DNA of 28,401 bases, from contig DASCNA010000104.1 in assembly GCA_036011305.1 (NCBI GenBank), positions 1 to 28,401 on the forward strand, read 5' to 3'. A program made the translations under genes and the position numbers. Of the stretch, positions 6,478-13,292 are shown piece by piece (the stretch's first letter is position 1; every line of letters starts with the position of its first letter). A model generated the notes under the pieces. The model was not told the DNA's origin. It saw only the letters and a program-made list of their open reading frames with translations, and made no database searches. The stretch is from DASCNA01 sp036011305 (lineage in GTDB: Bacteria; Verrucomicrobiota; Lentisphaeria; Victivallales; GWF2-38-69).

Positions 6478-6984
6478 ATGCAAAGTATAATAAAAAAAGT
6501 GTTTGTTGCTGTGATATTTATTGTGGTGATCTCAATATTTTTCATCTTAGCACAAACTAATTTTCAAACTGGTTCAGCGCAAAAACAAATTAAAAGTATG
6601 ATAGAAAGCCCGACGGATGGTTATGTGATCTATAATGTTCCTTTTGCTAGTACAGTCCATAAAGGCCAGCTTGTGGCTGAAATAGATCCAACTGTTTGTA
6701 TCAATCAGGTAAAACAGGATTTAATAAATCTAAAATATGAAAAAGAACAGTATAAAAGATATAAATTTCTTTCAAGAGTAAATGCTACAACAAAAGAATT
6801 ATTTGACAGCGTTAAAGAGGATTATGGTGATGCCATAGCCAAATTGCGTGCGGATCAGGCTGCTCTTAGACATGATTATCAGTATGCTCCGTTTAACGGA
6901 AAAGTTACTTTGATAGTTACATCTGCCGGATCAGGTGTTTCTGATGGCGGTTCTATATTGGAAATAACAAAAGAAAATACATAA
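6478..6984 (+). CDS. Mini HlyD-like adaptor protein, membrane-anchored type (B2)
   Basis: A 168-residue paralogue of B1. Residues 8-25 are an N-terminal membrane anchor. A first lipoyl half (TVHKGQLVAEIDPTV), a helical hairpin with the turn YKRYKFLSRVNATTKELF, and a second lipoyl half (QYAPFNGKVTLI, then GSGVSDGGSILEI) follow. A purine-rich ribosome binding site (AAAGGGGGAA) ends 5 bases before the ATG. As in all five adaptors of this window, the domains that normally dock onto an inner-membrane pump are missing, and no pump or TolC gene is near. It is followed after 39 bases by the small gene at 7024. The A and B types could form a mixed hairpin assembly, which is inference. Confidence 0.82.
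   Translation: MQSIIKKVFVAVIFIVVISIFFILAQTNFQTGSAQKQIKSMIESPTDGYVIYNVPFASTVHKGQLVAEIDPTVCINQVKQDLINLKYEKEQYKRYKFLSRVNATTKELFDSVKEDYGDAIAKLRADQAALRHDYQYAPFNGKVTLIVTSAGSGVSDGGSILEITKENT
6709..6786 (+). repeat. 78-bp direct repeat in adaptor hairpin, copy in B2
   Basis: Second copy of the repeat at 6152-6229, with one mismatch. It covers hairpin helix 1 and the tip. Confidence 0.85.
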
Positions 6985-7023
6985 TTAAATTCTTAATAGA
7001 TTTTGTAAATTGGAGTAGATAGA

Positions 7024-7179
7024 ATGAATAAAGAATCATTTAAAAATTATAAATTTGAAGATAAGGTTCCCAATTTTATTCGTAATACAATTAGGAAAGC
7101 ACGTTTGAGAAAAAAAAATGCTAATGTAGAAGTTAATATTTTAGATAAAATTAATATTGTTGAGTTAATGGATTTTTAA
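7024..7179 (+). CDS. Conserved 51-residue small protein (S2)
   Basis: Paralogue of the small protein at 3042, of exactly the same length. Conserved core is KFEDKVPNFIRNTIRKAR, then RKKN, with an alternating hydrophobic/acidic tail (NILDKINIVELMDF). A TGGAG ribosome binding site lies 9 bases before the ATG. It is the last gene of the cassette 2 operon, 39 bases after B2, the same spacing as A2 to S1 in cassette 1. No membrane segment, signal peptide or cysteine. Family unknown. Conservation of length, motif, order and spacing shows that it belongs to the adaptor system. Confidence 0.78.
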   Translation: MNKESFKNYKFEDKVPNFIRNTIRKARLRKKNANVEVNILDKINIVELMDF

Positions 7180-7203
7180 TTATCAAACTAAAAGTAAATA
7201 GAG

Positions 7204-7241
7204 AAAAATGTGATTCGCTATAAATAACGAATCACATTTTT
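7204..7241. terminator. Bidirectional terminator between cassette 2 and ilvN
   Basis: A 14-bp perfect stem, AAAAATGTGATTCG (7204-7217) with CGAATCACATTTTT (7228-7241), around a 10-base loop. A-rich on one side and T-rich on the other, it can end both the plus-strand adaptor operon and the minus-strand ilvBN operon. It shares a 12-bp core with the terminator at 3271-3308. Confidence 0.85.
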
Positions 7242-7247
7242 AATATT

Positions 7248-7730
7248 TTATTTTCTAGGCAGCTGCATGGCGACAAGGCCTGTCCTGGCAATTTCAATAT
7301 TTTTGCAATCAGGAAACAGTGTTAGAAAATTGTTTATCTTTTCTGAATCTTCTGCAATTTCAATAATTACTGATTCGTAGGATATGTCTGTTATTTGAGC
7401 ACCATCGTAAGCATTTGTAATTGATATGATTTTTTGCTTGTCCTTATGATCTGCATCAATTTTGATATAGGCCAATTCTTTTTTAACTATCTCGCCTTTG
7501 CTTAAATCTTTAACCTTGATAACATCAATAAGTTTATTCAGTTGTTTTTTTATCTGATCAAATTCATTATTGTCAGTTTCGCATACTAATGTAAGGTCGG
7601 AAGTTCCTAAGTCAGGAGTAGTACCTCCCACAAGTGATTCAAGGCTGTATCCTTTGCCGGAAAACAGACTTGATATTCTGGAGATTACACCGGCATGATT
7701 TTTAACTGTCAAAGATAAGATTTTTTTCAT
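7248..7730 (-). CDS. ilvN: Acetolactate synthase small (regulatory) subunit
   Basis: 160 residues from the ATG at 7730. A GTG at 7739 is in frame, but it lies inside the GAGGTG ribosome binding site, so the ATG is the better start; one base then separates it from the ilvB stop. An ACT domain spans about residues 1-73 (LSLTVKNHAGVISRISSLFS, then GYSLESLVGG), followed by the C-terminal domain of the family, giving a normal length. It binds the catalytic subunit IlvB, raises its activity and usually carries valine feedback inhibition. Its tight coupling to ilvB suggests translational coupling. Confidence 0.92.
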   Translation of the reverse strand: MKKILSLTVKNHAGVISRISSLFSGKGYSLESLVGGTTPDLGTSDLTLVCETDNNEFDQIKKQLNKLIDVIKVKDLSKGEIVKKELAYIKIDADHKDKQKIISITNAYDGAQITDISYESVIIEIAEDSEKINNFLTLFPDCKNIEIARTGLVAMQLPRK

Positions 7731-7731
7731 T

Positions 7732-9465
7732 TTATTCACCTCTTTCCAATAACATTTCAGTAATATTTCCTCCGGAAGGAATCATAGGCATTACATTAGC
7801 TTCCTGCTCTGTTCTAAATTCAATTAGAATTGGTCCCTTTGTATGCTCTTTAGCCTTTGTCAGAGTTGGTATAATTTCTTCCTGTTTGGATACTCTTATT
7901 CCTGGGATATTATAAGCAGTAGCCAGTTTTACAAAATCAGGGATATACGGCGGACAGTGGTCACCATAATCATTGCATTTTGCAGGGCATGCGTCAGTTT
8001 GCCTTAAACAGGTTCCAGAATAATTTTTATCAAAGAACAGCTGCTGCCATTGTCTAACCATACCTAAATAGTTATTATTCAAGATCATAATAACTACAGG
8101 AAGATTTTTCTGAGCAGCAACAGCAAGTTCCTGAATGTTCATCTGAATACCGCCGTCACCTGATATACATATTACTCTTTTATCTTTATTTCCTATTTGA
8201 GCACCGAGTGCTGCAGGTAAACCGTACCCCATTGTTCCAAGACCACCTGATGTTAATAGTGATCTTGAGTGTTTGAATTTATAAAACTGAGCAGTCCACA
8301 TTTGATGTTGGCCGACATCTGTGGCAACAATTGCATCAGGAAAAATATCAGAAATAGAGTCTATTACCTCCATTGGAGAAACACGTTTTTTGCCTTTAAC
8401 TATTTTTAGCGAATAGGTTTTTTCCCATTCAGTGATTTTTTTCATCCAGTTTGAGTGGTCACACTTATCTACAATAGGTATTAAATCCTGTATAATACTT
8501 CCGGCATCACCCACTATTGGTACTGAAACCGGTACATTTCTTGAAATCGCGGCAGTATCTATGTCGATATGAATAATTTCAGCATTTGATGCAAATTCAC
8601 TTAATTTTCCTGTTATTCTATCGCTGAACCGACAACCGATGGAAAATATTAAATCACAGTTTGAAAGAGACATATTTGCAGGATATACACCATGCATTCC
8701 TATTGTTCCTACGCATAATGGGTGATCTTTAGGGATAGCTCCTATTCCCATTAATGTTGTTACTACAGGAACACCTGTTTTTTCTACTAATTCAATAAAT
8801 TCTTTCGAGGCATTTGATATATTAACTCCACCTCCACAAAGGAAAAGCGGTTTTTTAGCTTCCATTAATTTAGCAGCAGCTTTTTTAATTTGCAGAGGAT
8901 GACCATTTATCACTGGCTTGTATCCGTCAATTTTAACTTTTTTAGGATATATATCATCTTCAATACCTTTAATGAAATCTATAGGAAGGTCTACAACAAC
9001 AGGGCCTGGGCGTCCAGTGGAAGCTATATAAAAAGCTTCTTTTATAATCCTTGGTAAATCTTTTCTATTTTCAACAATATAATTATGCTTTGTAACAGAT
9101 CTGGTTAAGCCGACAACATCTGCTTCCTGAAAAGCATCATTTCCAATCAGATTGTATGGAACCTGTCCGGAAAAACAGACTAAAGGAACAGAATCGTAAT
9201 TGGCAGTGGCAAGACCTGTAATAGTATTGGTTGCACCTGGACCGCTGGTAACAAGGCAAACCCCTGTTTTTCCTGTTGACCTTGCATATCCGTCAGCCAT
9301 ATGGACAAGTCCCTGCTCATGACGAGGCAAAACAAGGTCTATGGAAGGTTCCTTGTAAAGTTCATCAAAAATAGGAATTACATATCCTCCGGGATAACCA
9401 AAAATTGTGTCAACATTTTCCTGTTTGAATGCTTCAAGCAGCATCTGCGCGCCGGTTCTTTTCAT
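7732..9465 (-). CDS. ilvB: Acetolactate synthase large (catalytic) subunit
   Basis: A 577-residue ThDP- and FAD-dependent enzyme that condenses two pyruvates to acetolactate, or pyruvate with 2-ketobutyrate, the first shared step of Val/Leu/Ile synthesis. The three family domains are visible: an N-terminal PYR domain with the catalytic Glu50 (LPRHEQGLVHMADGYARS), a middle domain (about 190-325; GMHGVYPAN, RFSDRITGK), and a C-terminal PP domain with the ThDP/Mg motif GDG (436-438) to NN (463-464). An oddity is a cysteine-rich insertion after VRQWQQ: Cys486, Cys493, Cys497 and Cys504 (C-x6-C-x3-C-x6-C), absent from E. coli-type enzymes. The ribosome binding site is AAAGGA. It is preceded by a leader-peptide attenuator. 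Confidence 0.95.
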   Translation of the reverse strand: MKRTGAQMLLEAFKQENVDTIFGYPGGYVIPIFDELYKEPSIDLVLPRHEQGLVHMADGYARSTGKTGVCLVTSGPGATNTITGLATANYDSVPLVCFSGQVPYNLIGNDAFQEADVVGLTRSVTKHNYIVENRKDLPRIIKEAFYIASTGRPGPVVVDLPIDFIKGIEDDIYPKKVKIDGYKPVINGHPLQIKKAAAKLMEAKKPLFLCGGGVNISNASKEFIELVEKTGVPVVTTLMGIGAIPKDHPLCVGTIGMHGVYPANMSLSNCDLIFSIGCRFSDRITGKLSEFASNAEIIHIDIDTAAISRNVPVSVPIVGDAGSIIQDLIPIVDKCDHSNWMKKITEWEKTYSLKIVKGKKRVSPMEVIDSISDIFPDAIVATDVGQHQMWTAQFYKFKHSRSLLTSGGLGTMGYGLPAALGAQIGNKDKRVICISGDGGIQMNIQELAVAAQKNLPVVIMILNNNYLGMVRQWQQLFFDKNYSGTCLRQTDACPAKCNDYGDHCPPYIPDFVKLATAYNIPGIRVSKQEEIIPTLTKAKEHTKGPILIEFRTEQEANVMPMIPSGGNITEMLLERGE

Positions 9466-9523
9466 GATTCTATCCTTTATTTACTTTATCTAAAATCTTT
9501 TATTTCAATTATTATAAAACTAC

Positions 9524-9557
9524 AAAAAAACCACTATCGTTTTGATCTCGACAGTGG
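9524..9557 (-). terminator. Attenuator terminator upstream of ilvB
   Basis: On the minus strand, CCACTGTCG pairs with CGATAGTGG (one G-U pair) around a 9-base loop and is followed by seven T. It lies 35 bases after the leader-peptide stop and 58 bases before ilvB, so it can cut off ilvBN transcription. ACTGTCG, the same heptamer as its 5' arm, also occurs inside the leader-peptide gene and could offer a competing partner. Confidence 0.8.
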
Positions 9558-9592
9558 TTTCAATTAAAAAATCTTTTTATGTTTCATTTACA

Positions 9593-9736
9593 TTAAAGAT
9601 CCTCCTGCCAAGATATCAGTAGCACACCTGGTAAGACAACGCTTAGGACGACAGTAAGGATATTTTTAAAACATGCATAGACCTGCTGAATTTCAGCATA
9701 ATGAAAATTATTATTGTCTAAGTATGATTTATTCAT
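9593..9736 (-). CDS. Branched-chain amino acid leader peptide (attenuation)
   Basis: A 47-codon gene with a ribosome binding site (AAGGAAAGAG), ATG at 9736 and TAA at 9593-9595. Residues 26-41 read ILTVVLSVVLPGVLLI: 12 of 16 are Ile, Val or Leu, the end products of the pathway run by the downstream ilvBN. It is followed by a rho-independent terminator at 9524-9557. This is the established layout of ribosome-stalling attenuation in ilv operons: shortage of charged Ile/Val/Leu tRNA would stall the ribosome here and let transcription continue. A small membrane protein is the alternative, as the same residues form a hydrophobic segment, but the position and the terminator favour a leader. Confidence 0.8.
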   Translation of the reverse strand: MNKSYLDNNNFHYAEIQQVYACFKNILTVVLSVVLPGVLLISWQEDL

Positions 9737-9771
9737 TCTCTTTCCTTAAGATTACCAATTTGATAACTAAA

Positions 9772-9799
9772 ATATTAAAACTAAAATAGCGAAAGTCAA
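9772..9799 (-). promoter_or_regulatory. Promoter of the ilv leader-ilvBN operon
   Basis: On the minus strand, TTGACT (9794-9799), a 16-base spacer and TAATAT (9772-9777) give a sigma-70-like promoter. Transcription would begin about 30 bases before the leader-peptide ATG. The fit to the -35 consensus is good (5 of 6) and to the -10 moderate (4 of 6). Confidence 0.6.
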
Positions 9800-9842
9800 G
9801 ATATTTTTTTATTATTGTGGCAATTTACCATATCAAAAATAC

Positions 9843-11282
9843 TCAAATATCAAAAATTTTACCTGGATTTAAGATACAGTTCGGGTCTAAAGCAATTTTG
9901 ATAGATTTTATAATATCCATATATTCTTTTGAGGTAACCCGTTCTAAATAGTGCTTTCGTTTATGTCCAATTCCGTGTTCGCCAGATATTTTACCGCCAA
10001 GTTTTGATGTCAAATCATACAATTCTTCAAGTATTTTCGGAATAACTTCATTCCATCTTTCATTACTCCACTCCTCAGGGGACATTATTCTTGCATGAAT
10101 ATTTCCATCGCCTGCGTGACCGAAACACGGTATTCTGATTCCGTATTTATCAGCTAATGTATTGAGCTTTTTTGTCATTACAGCAATTGATGCTGGCGGA
10201 ACAACAATATCTTCATTACTTTGCCTTTGAGAGATCAAATTGAAAGCTTCAGCTATATTACGCCTTACCTTCCATATTCTTTCTGAAGTTGTCGGATTGT
10301 CAGCTACATAAATTTCTATAACACCTTCATGCTTCTCAAACAATTCGCAAATTGCAGTATAATCACTATCTACTTCAGTTTCTGTTTTTCCATCTACTGT
10401 TACAATCAGCATAGCTCCGGCTTCTTCATAAGGTATAGTCTCATTTAAATATTCACATGAAGCCTGAATTGATTGCTTGTCCATAAATTCTATTGCAGAA
10501 GGTACAACTCCTGTTGCAGATGAAATGGTATTTACTGTTTCAATTGCATTATCCACTGTATCAAAGAGGCAGAGTATATCAATTTTATATTTAACTGCGG
10601 GTATAAGTTTCAGTATTATTTTTGTAAAAATACCAAGAGTGCCTTCTGAACCAACCATGAATTGAACCATACTGTATCCACTAACATCTTTTACCAGTTT
10701 TCCTCCGTACTCAACGATTTCACCCTTTGGCGTGACAACTTCCAACCCTAAAACATATCTGGATGTAACACCATATTTGACTGCTTTTCCTCCACCTGCA
10801 TTTTCTGCTACATTGCCACTTATATAGCATGTTTCATAACTCATTGGATAACCAGCATAAAACAGATCTGTGCCCTCCAGATATTCATTTATATCATTGG
10901 CAATGACTCCGGGTTCGACAGTTATCATCATATTATCTTTGTCAAGTTCTATGACTTTATTCATTCTATCAATACTGATTACAATTCCTCCGTAAATAGG
11001 CACTGCTCCTCCTGAAAGACCGGAGCCGGCTCCGCGGGGAGTTATAGGTATCATATGTTTATTTGCAAGCTTTACTATTTCAGATATTTCTGAGGCGGTT
11101 GATGGTCTTACTACGGCTTCAGGCATGTGAGCATATTTTCTATCAGGAGTTTCATCATGTGAAAAAGGTTCCAGTTTTTCAGAATCATCAAATATGACAT
11201 ATTTTGAACCTATGATATTTTTGAGCTCATTTACAATATCCGAGGTAACAGGATTATAATTTTCAGATTGAAATGTTTTCAT
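9843..11282 (-). CDS. FAD-linked lactate/glycolate-type dehydrogenase (GlcD/LctD family)
   Basis: A 479-residue flavoprotein that oxidises a 2-hydroxy acid, most likely lactate, to the 2-oxo acid. An FAD-binding PCMH domain (about 50-225) shows PRGAGSGLSGG (82-92) and VGSEGTLGI (210-218). The C-terminal FAD-oxidase cap has HAGDGNIH (389-396), ISGEHGIGHKRK (432-443) and LNPGKIF (471-477), all standard for the GlcD/D-lactate dehydrogenase family. It is the third gene after etfB and etfA, 12 bases downstream of etfA. That order equals the lctB-lctC-lctD operon of Acetobacterium, where the complex drives lactate oxidation with NAD by electron confurcation. Glycolate or another hydroxy acid remains possible as substrate. 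Confidence 0.88.
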   Translation of the reverse strand: MKTFQSENYNPVTSDIVNELKNIIGSKYVIFDDSEKLEPFSHDETPDRKYAHMPEAVVRPSTASEISEIVKLANKHMIPITPRGAGSGLSGGAVPIYGGIVISIDRMNKVIELDKDNMMITVEPGVIANDINEYLEGTDLFYAGYPMSYETCYISGNVAENAGGGKAVKYGVTSRYVLGLEVVTPKGEIVEYGGKLVKDVSGYSMVQFMVGSEGTLGIFTKIILKLIPAVKYKIDILCLFDTVDNAIETVNTISSATGVVPSAIEFMDKQSIQASCEYLNETIPYEEAGAMLIVTVDGKTETEVDSDYTAICELFEKHEGVIEIYVADNPTTSERIWKVRRNIAEAFNLISQRQSNEDIVVPPASIAVMTKKLNTLADKYGIRIPCFGHAGDGNIHARIMSPEEWSNERWNEVIPKILEELYDLTSKLGGKISGEHGIGHKRKHYLERVTSKEYMDIIKSIKIALDPNCILNPGKIFDI

Positions 11283-11294
11283 AATACTTAACTT

Positions 11295-12323
11295 TTATTT
11301 AACATTATTCTTAATTAAATCAGTTAAATGCGGTATAACTTCAAACAGATCTCCAACAATTCCAAAATCAGCTATTTCAAAAATATGAGCATCAGGATCT
11401 TTGTTGACTGCAATTATATTTTTTGAAGTCTGCATTCCTGCTAAATGTTGTATCGCACCTGAAATACCCAGTGCAATATATAAATCAGGGCTAATTGTTT
11501 TTCCACTCAGGCCGACTTGATGGCTATAGCTTAACCAGCCTCTATCAATAACTTCACGGCTTGCTCCGATTGCAGCTCCTATACTGTCGGCAAACTCTCT
11601 AACAATTTTAATGTTTTCAGCTTTTTTAATGCCTTTCCCCACAGATACTACAATATTGGCATCCTGAATATTAATAATATCATCGTAAGGAGTTAATTTT
11701 AAAAATTCAGTTCTGATATGTTCTGAACTAAAATTTGGACTATATACGGTCAGTTTGCTTTCTAGATTAATGTTGTCTGAGCTATCCAGTTTTACTTGCA
11801 GAGAGGAAGATGTTCTTACTGTAGCTATCTGCGGCTTATAAACAGGTGTTTTAATTGTTGCCATAATATTTCCGCCAATAGCAGGGCGTGTCTGCAGGAG
11901 TAATCCTGTGCTTTCTTCAATTTTAAGCTCCGTGCAGTCAGCTGTAATGCCAGCATGTATTTTCATTGCTACATAAGGCATTAGAGTTCTTCCTGCTGTA
12001 GTTGCAGCAGAGATAATTATTTCTGGCGAATATTTATTAATAAGTTCTACGAGTGCTTTGGAATATGTCTCAACAAGAAAATGGTCAAGAAGTTTATGTT
12101 CAGCTATTAAAATTTTGTCAGCACCGGATGATAATAAATTCAGTAAAATATTTTCATCAAAATTTCCACCTATTAAAACAGCCGTCAGTTCCGTATTGCG
12201 TTCTTTCGCAAGTTTGGTTCCTCGTGACAATAACTCATAAGTACCGGGTAGAACAGCGTTGTTCTCATGTTCGGCAATAATCCAGATTCCACTATAGTTT
12301 GATTGAATATTTTTATATGACAT
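11295..12323 (-). CDS. etfA: Electron transfer flavoprotein alpha subunit
   Basis: A 342-residue alpha subunit of the heterodimeric ETF. It has an N-terminal adenine-nucleotide-hydrolase-like domain (about 10-195) and a C-terminal FAD-binding domain (about 215-342), with SREVIDRGW (255-263), HQVGLSGKTI (268-277) and GISGAIQH (286-293). It passes electrons between the dehydrogenase encoded next to it and the rest of the redox chain. Some lactate-dehydrogenase EtfA proteins carry an extra N-terminal ferredoxin-like 4Fe-4S domain; this one starts directly with the ETF fold and has no such cysteines. It overlaps etfB by 11 bases, which implies translational coupling. Confidence 0.93.
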   Translation of the reverse strand: MSYKNIQSNYSGIWIIAEHENNAVLPGTYELLSRGTKLAKERNTELTAVLIGGNFDENILLNLLSSGADKILIAEHKLLDHFLVETYSKALVELINKYSPEIIISAATTAGRTLMPYVAMKIHAGITADCTELKIEESTGLLLQTRPAIGGNIMATIKTPVYKPQIATVRTSSSLQVKLDSSDNINLESKLTVYSPNFSSEHIRTEFLKLTPYDDIINIQDANIVVSVGKGIKKAENIKIVREFADSIGAAIGASREVIDRGWLSYSHQVGLSGKTISPDLYIALGISGAIQHLAGMQTSKNIIAVNKDPDAHIFEIADFGIVGDLFEVIPHLTDLIKNNVK

Positions 12324-13116
12324 TTTTAGATTTTAAGAACCTTAAAAATTCTTCTCCGGCTTCTTCTATATTTGATTCGTTATTAGCAAATAATTTCCTG
12401 CAATTTCTGGAAACAACGGATTTATAAGTCTTAAAGACTCTAGTAGGAGATCCTTTTAAACCTATAAGATTTTCATTCAGATTTAAATCTTTTATGCTCC
12501 ACACTGGTATATCTATTTTTTTTGCATATTTTTTACCTCTATAAGTAGGCAGGCGAGGTATTGAGATTTCCTTAACCACTGTCAGTAGAGCAGGCAAAGT
12601 GACATTAAGCGTTTCTATACCGCTTTCTGTTGCTCTTGTAATTTTACAATGTTTCCCATGCTGAGAAAATTTTTCAATATTGTTAACATATGTGGCAGCA
12701 GGGATGTCAAGAAAGGCAGCAACTTCTGGCCCGACTTGACTGGTATCTCCATCTATTGCTCTTTCACCGGCTAAAATTAAATCAAAACGTCCAAGTTTAT
12801 TGATAGCATTTCCAATAATATAACTTGTAGCCCAGGTATCTGAACCAGCAAATTTTTTATCAGTTAGGAGAATTCCGTCATCAACTCCCATGGATATAAC
12901 TTCTCTGATTGCTCTATCAGCTTTTAAAGGTCCCATTGATACTGCAGTTATTCTGCAGTTATTCTGCTCTTTCATAGCTAATGCTGCTTCTACAGCATAA
13001 AGATCTAAGGGATTGACTACTGATTCAACACCTTCTCTGATAACTGTTCCTGTTTCTTTATCAAGTTTAACATTCTTCAGCTCAGGAACCTGTTTTATTA
13101 ATACTATAATATGCAT
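12313..13116 (-). CDS. etfB: Electron transfer flavoprotein beta subunit
   Basis: A 267-residue beta subunit of ETF. It starts with the typical MHIIVLIKQVPE and carries AIDGDTSQVGPE (120-131), the nucleotide-binding loop of the family. In electron-bifurcating/confurcating ETFs this subunit holds a second FAD and receives electrons from NADH; linkage to a GlcD-type dehydrogenase supports that class here, but it cannot be proven from these motifs. First gene of the etfB-etfA-dehydrogenase operon. No clear ribosome binding site is seen before the ATG, though the conserved N-terminus makes the start secure. Confidence 0.93.
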   Translation of the reverse strand: MHIIVLIKQVPELKNVKLDKETGTVIREGVESVVNPLDLYAVEAALAMKEQNNCRITAVSMGPLKADRAIREVISMGVDDGILLTDKKFAGSDTWATSYIIGNAINKLGRFDLILAGERAIDGDTSQVGPEVAAFLDIPAATYVNNIEKFSQHGKHCKITRATESGIETLNVTLPALLTVVKEISIPRLPTYRGKKYAKKIDIPVWSIKDLNLNENLIGLKGSPTRVFKTYKSVVSRNCRKLFANNESNIEEAGEEFLRFLKSKNVI

Positions 13117-13292
13117 ATAATTTGTTTTTTAGAATATAAATATTTTCAATTGTGTAAAATAATACTAAAAGAATCAAAATAAAAGTTTTAATGCAATAAA
13201 ATCAATATATGAATTATGATTTCCTTTATTTAAAATAAGAGAAAAACAAGTTAAAATGTTTATTATACTGATATGAACTGACTGTGGTTAAA

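Noticed and set aside
9466..9842. T-box or other riboswitch upstream of ilvB
   Set aside because: No T-box consensus was seen; the leader peptide plus terminator explains the region.
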